From assembly GCA_900642245.1 (NCBI GenBank), contig CAAAJI010000008.1:702038-727459 (forward strand): DNA of 25,422 nt. The letters run 5' to 3'. This document shows, piece after piece, positions 9,628 through 19,785 of the stretch (its first letter is position 1; every line of letters starts with the position of its first letter). Both the position numbers and the translations under genes were made by a program. This DNA comes from Fragilaria radians (taxonomy: Eukaryota; Bacillariophyta; Fragilariophyceae; Fragilariales; Fragilariaceae). The notes under the pieces were generated by a model, which did no database searches, was not told the origin of the DNA, and was given only the letters and a program-made list of their open reading frames with translations.

Positions 9628-11352
9628 TCGACTGCAACTAGTAGTCCAAATTTTTTGCTTTCTCAGTATTCCAGTGTAGTAACTAACATCTTTTGGTTCA
9701 TTAGATTTATCCCCTAATTCCCACACTCCTTCATTTTTCACTGTCTCCTAACAAACTTTCAATTGAGTTGATTGAGCATCTTGTGAAGCAATCACAAACA
9801 TGGAGGTCTTCTACAGCTCTGTAGGGAAAGCGAACTGAATTTATAAGCTATTTCACATCTGAAAGTGTAATTACTTTATCAAAACCCCATTTTCTTTCCC
9901 TGTGTAGTCAAAAAGTAGCATTACAATTCACATTTCATATAATTTCTGTAATATTTTTTATCAAAACGAAGTTTTTGTCATGTGACGCAGCAAGATATTC
10001 ACTGATATTTCAAACTGGTATTAGAAAATGTCATCAAATTTTCAATTACCTGATAAATCAGGTTTTCTTCTGTTGATGTCATTCTTTCCAGAATTCATGG
10101 AACCTTACTGATCAAATCAAAATGAAGATTGCAAGAAAACAGCATCGCAAGGGTCCACAGCGCGGTTTGTCAAGAAATCAAGAAAATTCTCATTTCATCC
10201 TTGAGTTTACTTAATTTCAATTTCTGGCCAAACAGTTATACGAGGGACGGCATAGAGTAAGAAGCATGAGCTACAGAGTCATTCAGAAATAGAGATTTAG
10301 AATAGCTTTTCATTCACTTTAAAGTAAGAGTGGGAAGGTCATCAAATATCCCTAAAATTTTGATGTTGCATAGCCAGCTGACAGTAATGTTAACTTCAAT
10401 GTATACTATGGATCAGAAGTTGTTTGTAAATTAAATGCAACCGGTACATTTCCTGATACAGAGAAGTGAACAATATCTCATTCCTTTGCCACATTGTTGC
10501 GTCTCATAACGAAAAATTGTGCTATGTAATCTGATTTTTGCGTATGATTTCTCGACCACTTTACCAGGTTATGATTAGGACAATGATAATAATCACTTCA
10601 TTAGAATGCATAGCAAACATTTTGACAACCAGTCCTTTGGAAAACACTTAGTTTCTTTTTGGCTTGTAATTTTTCAAATCTATGCTAATCACATTGATAT
10701 AAACCGAAATCCTCATGATCTACGCTCATGACTTTACGCTTACTCGTTAGGATGTCGTCTGTAGAGTCCCGTTCACTATGACGCTAGAATTGACATAAAA
10801 CTGGTAATTCCTAAGGTATCCCACTCAGTGCTCTTCAAAAAAGCTGCTTGGAGAAACTTATTTGCTCTCTCCTGCGCTGATAGAACATTTATTGAGGAAT
10901 AAAGGTGGCACCAAATAGAATGGTAAGGCCACACGAATAGATAGCATACAAAAAACATATTAATATGCACTATACATCAAGGACCCATACAAGAAATCCT
11001 TTGGTGCATTGTCGTGAAGTAAATCCTGCACAGGAATACATTCTTAGATTTCTCCTTTTTAAAGATTTAAAGACAAGTCTATCAAATAATAAGTTCACCT
11101 TTTAGGAAGTTAAACTATAAATGAGAGAAACCTATTAATAGATTTTCTAATTAGATATTAAAAGAGGGGGCTCAAGTTCCCCTTTGGAAACAAGAGGAAC
11201 AGGAATGAATTATTGTTAACTTTGTAATTTCAATTCTTTAACTTTTATCTATTTTCTACAGCTTAATCCTACAGGTCAAGACAGATATTGGTCTTGTGGA
11301 ATGTCAAACGAATTGTACCCCTTGCATTTAGAAGGGTACAGACGAGAGGAAA

Positions 11353-11373
11353 ATTCGGCCTTTCATGCCGAAT
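11353..11373. repeat. short perfect inverted repeat
   Basis: ATTCGGC and GCCGAAT (7 bp each) are separated by a 7-base loop, giving a small perfect hairpin in an otherwise AT-rich spacer. There is no gene within several hundred bases and no U-tract suggesting a terminator. Function unknown. Confidence 0.5.
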
Positions 11374-11710
11374 ACCTTTAAGACATGTCTATTGTTTTAA
11401 AGATTCACTCAAAAGTTGTGGTATTGTGAATATTTGAGTGAGAATTAATTGTTATATGACACGGACAGAATTTGTGACAGGTATTTCAACTCTTTACGAC
11501 TAGATACTTCAAACATACTTTGAATTAAATTTACTCGGCAACTACACGCAGCTTCAGTTGGCATTTCGTGGTTTGACTTGGTGCACCTGCAAGCATAAAA
11601 CCAAATACATGAAATTGTGGCACTATTTGGAACCGAATTAGAGTTGTTGGAGTGGTAAAAAATATATTTTAGAAAGGATTTATTTATTGATGGTTGTTGA
11701 TTGACTCGGA

Positions 11711-11824
11711 TTGAAAGTCGTTAGCCAAATGACAGTCAAAGTTGATAACAAAGGGACTCCCAGAATCGTGAAGGTTGCAACTCTGTTGTCTCATCGTGTT
11801 AAAGCGAAAAAGTTTAGGGACTAA
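11711..11824 (+). pseudogene. possible copia RNase H fragment
   Basis: A 40-codon open stretch follows a TGA and reads LGLKVVSQMTVKVDNKGT before losing resemblance and ending in TAA at 11822-11824. Its first half resembles the copia RNase H segment that usually reads VxxPMxVKVDNKGAxDL. The second half does not match the expected NN-S-RTxH motif in any frame. It may be a very short relic. An independent small ORF starting at the ATG at 11729 is the alternative. Confidence 0.3.
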
Positions 11825-12045
11825 TTTGGTTGGCTAAAAAATGATTGTGACGTCAACCTTGGGGCAATTGAGACCCCAGAATTTCAGAACTGTATCGTCT
11901 TCTGTTCGTATCGTATCCGTAACTACTCAGCCTCAAAAATTATTCAACAGAAAATGTGTACGTGTGTTAACTGTATGTTATTTCATAGGGGATTCATCAA
12001 CCCTGACAAAAACTTCGCAACATGTGACGAATGATTCTTGCATGT

Positions 12046-13355
12046 TTAAGTGCACATACTGACTAAGCATGCCCCAAATATGAATACACCCCCAACCATA
12101 CCATATGGAGTTAGTTTCTCCCCAACTAAAATCCATGCAAATAAAGAAGCCCATATCGGTTCACTAGAAATCAGCATGGTCGTCTCCGCTGCTGAGATGG
12201 TTTTCATAGCTTCTGTTTCAAGATGTGCAGAAAGAGCAGTTGTGATGACTCCAGTCCAAACCAGAGCGACGACTATTTCAAAATTTGAGAACCAGTCGAA
12301 TAATTGCATGGTTGTCGGGACGGTCCCATCCATGAGGCATGAAATAATGGCGTAAAAAAGGGAAAGAATGAAGCATGTTAGCAATTCTGCAGCAGCAAAC
12401 CTACTCGCCTCGGAAGGCATACGCTCAAGGATATGCTCCGTTCTCCAGTACCCCACTCCAAACGCAATAGGTTGAATTAGTGACCAGGCATCACCAGCTG
12501 AGAATTGAAGAGAACCTTCGCCTAAACTCAAAAATATAATTCCAACTAATGACATCGAAGTGCCAATAATTTGGTTATTTGTGAATGCAACGCCTGATAA
12601 TCTGTCCAGAAAAGGAACTACTATGACGTACAATGAACAGAAAAAAGCGGCCTGTAAATAAATTAGTCAGTTGTTAAAGACAGCTAAAACAGTTTGTTGC
12701 TTACCTTGTTTGATTGGGTGCTAACGATTCCAATCGCTTGGGCTAGAAATCCTACAGATAACCATACTCCTACCTCCATACCTTCCCTTATTGCTTGTTT
12801 TGAAACTTTCCAATCGATTGCTGGGCGCTCCATTAACCAAGGAAAGGCAACAAGAGTGGCTAATCCGAAACGTAGTGCTAAAGATATTCCAAGAGGTATA
12901 TGTTCATCCAGTATCTTTGTCAGCGGAAAACTCGTTCCATATAGAATCGCAGCGAGGAGGATTCGAGCCCGTGCCTTCCAATAGGTAGATTTCTGAGTAT
13001 TCGATTTGCAATCAAATACAACTACTGAGGGGTTTCGTCCGTCCCCCGAAACATCTGTATCTTCAATACTAACATCTTCACAATCGACTTCAACGTATTG
13101 AACTTCACTTCGAATTTGAGAAACCTTCGCCCCACGAAAAAAATTCGTTACACTTAAACATGGTTGACAAACGAAAGTGAAGGCAGAAGATATTGGAAGA
13201 TAATTTTGAGGTCGCCCGCCTAAATCGGGATCAGTACCATTCTTTAGATGAGTCGGTGACGGTTGTTTAGTTATGCGGTGTACGGTGGTATTAGTGCGAT
13301 CCATTGTCATGTTGGTCATGCTGGTCACCTTGGTCATGTTGTTCATGTTGGTCAT
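12046..13355 (-). CDS. EamA/DMT-superfamily transporter, two exons (418 aa)
   Basis: This is a drug/metabolite transporter superfamily permease of the EamA type, with about ten membrane helices in two repeated halves. Exon 1 is 13355-12705 and exon 2 is 12651-12046. The 53-nt intron between them (12704-12652) begins GTAAGC, ends TTTACAG and lies in phase 0. The join gives QSNKAAFFCSLYVIVVPFL, matching the EamA element (T)SxxxAAFLxSLYVxxxPL. The first EamA unit spans about 131-245, with GTSFPLTK at 140-147. The second spans about 275-417 and includes the conserved TxxxLISSEPIWASLFAWILVGE region. A polar 125-residue N-terminal extension precedes them. It starts with six Met-rich triplet repeats encoded by a 9-bp minisatellite. 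A TGA lies two codons upstream, so the ATG at 13355 is the first available. Several later in-frame ATGs could serve instead. Substrate and membrane are unknown; plant homologues move amino acids, nucleotides or auxin-like compounds. Confidence 0.87.
13308..13355. repeat. 9-bp minisatellite at the transporter start codon
   Basis: Five tandem units of CATGTTGGT (with variants CATGCTGGT, CACCTTGGT and CATGTTGTT) end at the CAT that forms the start codon on the minus strand. On that strand each unit reads ACC AAC ATG, so nearly every repeat supplies an in-frame methionine. Nine is a multiple of three, so unit gain or loss would keep the frame. Confidence 0.85.
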
Positions 13356-15100
13356 GTTTCAAGTTTGAGTTTTGTATCTCGTGAAATAAATTTTACCCAC
13401 GAGAAGTTCGTTCTTGGTTTTTCCCTTTTCCGTTGGGAGAAACTAAGAAAATTTCAAATTTGAACCACTCAACTATCCTATTCTCAGTCGTTTAAGTTAT
13501 TTTCATTCCCATTACAGGAATACATTTCTGATAATGAAGATTTTGCTCCCGTGAAAGCGGGAAGTTTGCTGATTGTAAAAGCAGTTAATTGACCCTCATT
13601 CCTCGTTTTTTCTCGGAGCGAACCTTGTATTCCATACAGAGAATTCCCGATTCCCGGAGAAATTTTGCATTTCGCCATTTTGAGCGATTGTTTGCCCAAT
13701 ACAAGTTCGCTGCAAGCACTATATTCACACCATACTCTAATTTCTGCAATTTTTTTCTTTCAAAGCACGTTTTTCAGTATTCACAGTATGATTTGGTTTT
13801 AAATTCGTGAAAAGTAAGAACAATCATCCAAAATAAAACTTTGAACCACGGTCGTCAGTTCCTAGTACCTTTGGTTTTCATTTGGGCATTTTCCGATTGT
13901 GATTGCTGTTCGATACCATTGATATGTATCTGTTTCTATGTGGTTCTCATTTGACAGACATACATTCTCATTTTTCAGCCCCTATTTCATTTGATACTTC
14001 AACTTCAAATGAGGCTCTGTAAAAGTTGATACGTAAGTCCAAACTTCTTTCATAGGACACAAATTGAATCTAGAATATAGAAGGAATGGCCAAGAAAGGA
14101 AAAGCCAAATATCCCTAATTCAAGGTCATAGCGTTAATTCCACACAATTCCTGAGGTTGGTATTGATGACTAGGCACTCCATGGGTGCCTTTTCCTAATC
14201 TTTGAAACAAATTAGCTTTTCAAAAAATATTAGTATGAAAACCTACTCTTGGCATTTACATACTATAGAGTCTTGATTGAAATTTTTTATGATAATATTC
14301 TATTAGATCAAACTAATGTTTAGCTTTATTACCTCCAGATTCTGGCAAGTCAAAAATATCTTGTGACTTCTTTTATTTAAAATGAATATTTCAATCATGT
14401 TAAACTTAATGGAACACATGTGATATATTATCACGTGGAGATTTTAGATTATTATCGTCTAAGATTTGAAAACAAAAAATCCATTATTTTTTCATTTGGC
14501 ATTGTTTTTAGATGCGCTAATTTATTTGATATCTTCATCATCTATGTTAGCATGCGATAGCAACAAACGAAGCTCTTGAATACATCTTTTTCTAGTTTAT
14601 GTTTCTACTTGACCCTTAAAGTGTAATCTTCTAGTATTGTGAATATAGAACACAGATCACAATATTCCTTGCACAGGTCATTACTTTTTAAGTTGCTCTT
14701 TGCTCCAAGATCTTCGTTTGATAACGGCCGAACACAGTTCCACTCTTCTTGAGGTTTCTTTCATTTTGAATGCCACTTTAGATATACTTCCATCGCATCC
14801 ATCAATTACAGTGGGAACTCATGATACTTTTCTTTCAAATCCTATCCCCTCCTTGGAGACATCAACAACACTCATTTTGAGATAATTTTGTATGTGGTGC
14901 CTCCTAGTGGCTGTTGTAACAATAATTGAAAGCTGGCATTGTCTGTGTCTATCAGATACTAGAACAAGTACCTCACAAAATGGAGCATACCTCATGATAG
15001 CACAATGAAACTATTTAAACACTCCCTCTCAACTACCAATATAGTGCAAACTTGTTCAAGCTGTTAAGATCCCAAAAGAATCTTTCCTGAGGGGCAAAAC
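13356..15100. other. intergenic region upstream of the transporter
   Basis: No supported gene. The first few hundred bases (13356-13800) should hold the transporter promoter. Open frames at 13484-13699 (-), 13589-13810 (+) and 14700-14885 (+) have no recognisable motif, and the last starts at TTG. The remainder is strongly AT-rich with no retroelement motif that I could identify. Confidence 0.4.
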
Positions 15101-15184
15101 TTGATTGTTGGCCTGCCAGTTGCTCAGTTTCAAATTTTGCTCGGACGGCATTGATGAGGTAGTGCAATGTGCTTAGTAAAAGGA

Positions 15185-15346
15185 GTGATTCGTGGAAGTC
15201 TTGCTAGTGGTAAACAAGCGGTGTTACCTTTGTACACTATTGAGGACGGAGGTGAGCTGAAAATAGTGATTCGTGGAAGTCTTGCTGATGATAAACCAGC
15301 GGTGTTGCCTTTGTACACTATAAAGGACGGAGATGGAAGTGATGCT
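15185..15346 (+). repeat. 81-bp in-frame tandem duplication in a short ORF
   Basis: Two adjacent 81-bp units (15185-15265 and 15266-15346) both begin GTGATTCGTGGAAGTCTTGC. The period is 27 codons. An ATG-initiated frame at 15167-15382 reads through both as a 27-residue repeat starting VIRGSLA and containing AVLPLYTI in each copy, 71 residues in all. The units differ by both silent and replacement changes and diverge at their 3' ends. The frame upstream of the ATG (15101-15151) reads LIVGLPVAQFQILLGRH and then meets two stops, so this could be the remnant of a longer gene. I do not recognise the family. Confidence 0.7.
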
Positions 15347-15439
15347 TATGTAAATCAATATCGTTTTTGGCATGTAACTTAATAGTGCATTCTATTGGCT
15401 GCATTTTCTTTCCCCGAATGACATCAACTAAAAATCAAA

Positions 15440-15975
15440 CCATCTCTCTCTTATCGGTATGTGATCTGTCATTGCTTGAAATAATGTAATATAAATGGAT
15501 TCAATTGTACTAAAGGCAATCTGGATTTGAATGCAAGACCCAGATTAAAGAACAATTTTTTTTAACAAGATCAAACCGTTCTAGATTTCACTTGCTTAAA
15601 GTTCCCAAAGTCTGCATCTACAGAACAACCGAGAGTGGGTTTGTATTGTGGTTCAAGAATTTATCCTTGACAATGTATGATTCCATGTAGATATACCTTA
15701 AGACTCTTTTCACAGCAATTCCATAGTTATGCCTTAGAATATGAGCAAACTTGGCAACCTGATGTACCGCAAATCCATTGTCTGGGAGTGTGTTTCTAGC
15801 CAAGTGGAAGAAATGATTTCAGGAACCTTGGAGTACTTTGCCATGTGAGTCATATTCTAGTGATATCTGGGTGGCGGGGTTTTGGTAGAGTTGCAAGAGT
15901 CCATTCCAATCATTCTTAACGTCTTGGAGATTATAACAGTTTGTGTCATTTCTAATGACTTTTTAACTTTGTGAT
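15440..15975 (-). pseudogene. degraded Ty1/copia reverse transcriptase C-terminus and RNase H
   Basis: This is a minus-strand relic of copia pol. In order of translation it shows LEMTQTVIISKTLRMIGM followed by CNSTKTPP, the end of the RT domain (family LTQ-xI-xIL-xxGM-xCN-xxTP). Next comes NTLPDNGFAVHQVAKFAH and AVKRVLRYI, the RT-RNase H connection (family NTRPDIxFAVHQxARFxH). The RNase H motif SVDADFGNF with KSRT follows (catalytic Asp in VDADF), then AFSTIESIYITLFQAM and DHIPIRE (family ALSTxEAEYIALSQAMRD). The blocks lie in different frames with stops between them, so several indels have occurred. Integrase and the RT catalytic YVDD region are not recognisable further upstream. The order and spacing of the blocks are as in a normal element. 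Confidence 0.85.
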
Positions 15976-17036
15976 TCCAATAAAACTAATGCTGAATACT
16001 CGTGAGTTGATAGAATGCCACTGCTTCTCCATTGAAATTGTATGTATATTTCATATGACAGGTATGTCATTGAAATATATATGAATACCTAGTTCCCTGG
16101 AAGATCAAGACAATTGATCATGTCTTATGCAATAAGGTAAATGCCCCGTCCTATCAACACTTAAGGGATACTCCAAGTAATTTTGTCATTTTCATTAAAT
16201 TGGATTTGCAGATTCGGAATGCGCCTTTCAATGCTGCTTGTACTGGCACCGGTTAATGCTCTAAGCAAAGGATCCTCATGATGCTTCAATATGGATGCTC
16301 CACTCCGATCTACACTAAGCCCTTGTCCTTGAGTATCTCACGTCACAAAATCATCGTGACTCTACCGTCATATCGAGATATCATCTCCGATCTCCCAATT
16401 CTTTGGAAATTCGCTGCAGCATGTAAAGCAGAACTATTAACACTATATGAAAAAATTGAATCTTTGTATATAAATCAATGAAAGGTGCTTTCTATCTTCA
16501 GTAGCCAAATTTCATATTTTAAAGTTTAACTGAAAACTGTGTAAACAGCATTTATAGTCTAAAGTACAACTGAAAACTAGGTTACAAAACATTCATCTAA
16601 CAAGCCAACCATGCAGTTGCATTTTCAAATTGATGATCAAATACTTCTTTTATTTCATACTCGCATTTGATACCAAGGAGAAAGAGATACGTTGAACCGC
16701 AGCTCTGACAGTTGTTTCTCTTTGTTGAATCACAAGATGCAGTCTTCTGTAATTACGACATTTTTTCTGTCTTTTACATACTTGACATATCCTCACTTTT
16801 CATCCACTGACAAGTGAAAATTGTTTGGAGTAAAAAAAGCAATGAAATCACATCAACCTAGCAAATTATATGACCCAATGATAAACCAACTTAGCAAAAG
16901 GTCTTCCAATAATCAACTCCCTCATTCCAAAACTTATTAGTCTTTGCAGTAAAAAGTGTTCACGATCTTTTTATTAATTTTCAAATCTGAGTAGCAAAGC
17001 AAGCGCCAACTACTAGAGGAAAACTAAAAAAGAAAA
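15976..17036. other. gene-poor stretch, possibly decayed element DNA
   Basis: Upstream continuation of the pol relic on the minus strand would fall here, but no RT catalytic motif was recognised. A 67-codon plus-strand frame (16278-16481) has no family motif. An imperfect 40-bp tandem repeat is at 16521-16600. Nothing else is supported. Confidence 0.4.
16521..16600. repeat. imperfect 40-bp tandem repeat
   Basis: Two neighbouring units start AAAGTTTAACTGAAAACT (16521) and AAAGTACAACTGAAAACT (16561). They stay similar for about 35 bases with several substitutions. There is no coding context. Confidence 0.6.
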
Positions 17037-17265
17037 TCATTGTGACATTCCGAGCATCTTTCTATTCCTTTGCTTGGACTTGCCATGAATAATCCAAGGC
17101 TCGTGTATCTCGCAATCCATGTCATCTTCAGTTCTTCTTCGTTTCCTCAATTGACTCATAGTCTAAATCACTTATTCCATTCACTATTAGCCAAATAAAG
17201 AGTTCTTGAATGATGCAATGGTCTGATATAGATCCTAGCACATTTAACCGTGCATCTAATGTCAA
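17037..17265 (-). other. two overlapping coding-like frames downstream of the HECT gene
   Basis: On the minus strand an open frame from 17265 to the TGA at 17128-17130 (45 codons, no ATG) overlaps a different frame. The second frame runs from the ATG at 17159 to the TGA at 17037-17039 (40 aa). The first ends ISDLDYESIEETKKN and the second contains RKRRRTEDDMDCEIHEPW. Both have a balanced amino acid composition unlike the surrounding AT-rich noise, as if one reading frame had been split by an indel. The patch starts about 150 bases past the HECT stop on the same strand, so it could also be 3' UTR. I do not recognise the family. Confidence 0.3.
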
Positions 17266-17416
17266 CTAGATTTCTGGACATAATGTTTAGCGCTAATTTC
17301 TTAAAAAGATCCCACACATTGTAACCTTTACCGTTTATATATTAGACTCTGAAAAATGGTTACATTCTTACTGTAAGCCCAAAGGCATAACTACCTAAAC
17401 ACCGAGCATTTTCATT

Positions 17417-19785
17417 CTACTCAATATCAAATCCAGTGGCAACCATCGTTACGGCGAGTTTGAGCTTATCATAAAGCTCCGATTTGGATTCATACATAGG
17501 CAAATCAATACGATTGAAGCAAGTGCTGTGTATCAAACAAAAAGACAATGAGAGACCATGTCATTGGTACAGGAACAGACCAGATGATGGAAAGGGACAA
17601 TATAACTTACTGCGCACGAGGATAAAGACATACGCCGAGGGCAACACCGTGAATTGTGAACTTTCGAATATTTCCATCGTTACCTTGGAGAACACCAAAT
17701 CCTCTACTTGGAACTCCTGAAGTCCCGGTAACAAATTGCAACAATCTAGCCTTCATTTCTTGATCAAAATCTGTTACAACTTCCCAGAACCACTTGCATG
17801 CGCGATGATCTCCTCCGATATCATCATACTCACCTGAGTATTCAGTATGTTCTTTCCAGTCCTCTAGATCGATTTCAGGAAGGCCGCACATGAGAAGCTC
17901 TAGTTCTTGAAAATCAAACACAGTTAACAGAGGTTCGGGAATAACATCATAGAAGCCAAGCAATAATTCGCACAGCTGAGGCTTAACTCGATCAACCATT
18001 CGATATTTAAGGCAGGCTTCCATGTACTCAGGAAAGTTTTCATTCGTGACTTCAATGCTAGCGCCATCTTTAATTAATTCAATTTCTTCTTTCGCTCCCA
18101 TAATTTCTTGGGTTGTTGTGAAGTCTAGACAGAGCATCGAAATGTCTTCTCCATTTTTATTCATATTATCTAATTGCTTCAGATTATTGTAATACTCCTC
18201 ATCAACCATTTCTAGATCGCTAAATGTAATTGGCCAACCCAACAAATGCTTGTAAAGGTTCTGGACCATATGACCAGCAATTAACTGTCTATCAAACAAT
18301 GCTTTGCCCATCACTCTACCGAGGAAACGGTAATATACTAAATGATCCTCACAGCAGAATTCTATAAAATAGATTGAGGCATGAATAATGGAAGCAGAAT
18401 GAAATGAGAATGTTCTTTAAGAATTTCATAAACGTACCACTTGCTGGGTTGATTTCCATACACATCTGATTAACCTGACTGGATTGCCACAGTCCCTTAT
18501 CAGGATCAAATATTTCCTGAGACACAAGCTGGAACCATTCTCGCGCTAAGCCACCAGCATCAATACCCATTTCTCCAATGAATTCAAAACGCCATAACTT
18601 TCTGAGATCTGTACGACTCAAGGACATGACTGCATCCACAGAGTCACCTAAGAGGAATTGACGCCGGACATTCATGCGCATGTGACCCTCATTCCATTCC
18701 CCACACAGCTGAGAGCAAGTTTCTTGGAACCATGTGGACTTTTCCTCAAATGCTTTCACTTGATTATTCGCAATATCTGAATACGTTACCAAATCACGAT
18801 TCGGCGAAATGCGGATTCGCGAATCAACAAATGACTCAGTGGCAGGCACAACGGAGAGAAGTCCGGAGCGGATACGAGGGTCACTTCCAGGCCTAAACTC
18901 CAATTTGCGCACATAGGCAGATTTCGTGATATGAAATCGAGTGTTATTTTCAATATCACCTTTGTCATCCACTCGAACCCATTGGAATTTCATATCCGAG
19001 ACACGAATAGTACGTTGCCAGCCATCTTTGTCGTAGGAAAGTTTGATTTGTGCAGCCTCGTTGGTGGCCTTTGGTTTTTGTGTAATGGCAAGAGGTACTT
19101 TGAAGCGAATACGCTGTCCAGGGAGAGCATTTGGAGGGCAGGTAACCAGTACTCGCACTCCACCAGCTAATAGTGCGAAGGATTGCCCTGGTACAACACT
19201 TGGAGGAACTTCGACTTCAAACATTTGTGTCTTTTCGTCTCGAGGAGTACGTTCTTCAGGCCTTGGATCTGTGGGAGGTCTACTCAAATCAGTACCCTCA
19301 GGAGGAGGAGGTGGTACAATCCTCACACTCATTCCAGGTCTTGCATTTTGAGGACAAGTAATTATAAGTTGTTGTCCTTGAATTGTAACAGGAAATTGCT
19401 GACCTCCTCGAATACCTTCAGGAATTGTAACCATGTATGCAGCTGCACCTCCATTAGTGTTAGGATCATTGACTCGTCGAACATTCGGAGAATCAGGAGG
19501 GATGGCAGGATGGCGAGCTGGTTGACCACCAGGAGCCGAAGGGTCAATGGGAACAGTAATTTGTAGTGATTGCCCTGGTCTAGAGTCTGGAGGGCATCTC
19601 ACTCGTACAATTCTTGACCCCGCAAAAACTTGAAATTCTTCACCCGGACTAACACTGTCTGGAATAGTAACTCTGAATACAGAAGTCCCGCCTGCTACGG
19701 CCATCGCACCAGGTCCATTTGTAGCTCCGACTCCTGTGGTGCTAACGTCATCCTTACTTTTCTTTCTACTAAACAGATTTTTCAT
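17417..19785 (-). CDS. HECT-type E3 ubiquitin ligase with three N-terminal beta-rich repeats (735 aa, three exons)
   Basis: This E3 ligase accepts ubiquitin from an E2 onto a cysteine and passes it to substrate lysines. Exons are 19785-18438, 18361-17611 and 17525-17417. The introns (76 and 85 nt) start GTACGT and GTAAGT and end TATAG and CACAG. The first join gives MEINPAS-EFCCEDHLVYYRFLGR (family INPxS-xxxDHLxYFxFxGR). The second gives PRAHTCFNRIDLP, with catalytic Cys702. The HECT domain spans about 370-735 and contains EFIGEMGIDAGGLAREWF and LLQFVTGTSGVP. It ends GFDIE, with the conserved Phe at the fourth-last position. Before it, three 40-residue modules (38-79, 118-158, 189-231) share the pattern V-hP-xx-hxPGxxFxV-G-xhxVxCPxxxxPGxxhxxxVP, seen repeatedly in stramenopile proteins. 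Residues 240-365 are a conserved-looking linker. The listed upstream Leu-Thr codons precede the true ATG at 19785; a TAA lies six codons upstream of it. Substrates are unknown. Confidence 0.93.

Larger units (their letters stand above)
9506..11710. other. intergenic region upstream of RPL12
   Basis: About 2.2 kb with no supported gene. The first few hundred bases should contain the RPL12 promoter and 5' UTR; an imperfect palindrome lies at 9604-9627 and a short hairpin at 11353-11373. A 64-codon minus-strand frame at 10776-10970 begins at GTG and has no recognised motif. On the minus strand near 11525-11590 there is a good splice acceptor (TTATGCTTGCAG) followed by a short open stretch ending in TAA. 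No matching upstream exon was found. Confidence 0.4.

Noticed and set aside
11525..11592. Candidate terminal exon on the minus strand after a good acceptor (TGCTTGCAG) ending in TAA
   Set aside because: No upstream exon with a matching donor and recognisable protein could be found between it and the transporter gene.
11848..11855. TGACGTCA, resembling a diatom CO2/cAMP-responsive element
   Set aside because: It lies downstream of the transporter stop codon and in no promoter. The same octamer also occurs inside a coding region at about 22900, so it is expected by chance.
12050..12355. 101-codon plus-strand frame
   Set aside because: Antisense shadow of the second exon of the DMT transporter.
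13166..13200. ISSAF-FVCQP sequence in the transporter N-terminus resembling the diatom plastid ASAFxP motif
   Set aside because: It is not preceded by a hydrophobic signal peptide and lies 55 residues in, so plastid targeting is not supported.
18432..18441. Alternative HECT donor sites (GTGGTA, GTTTAT) next to GTACGT
   Set aside because: Only GTACGT joined to the TATAG acceptor gives both a canonical donor and the correct frame into CCEDHLVYYRFLGR.
19043..19566. Plus-strand frames of 102 and 127 codons
   Set aside because: Antisense shadows of the repeat region of the HECT ligase.
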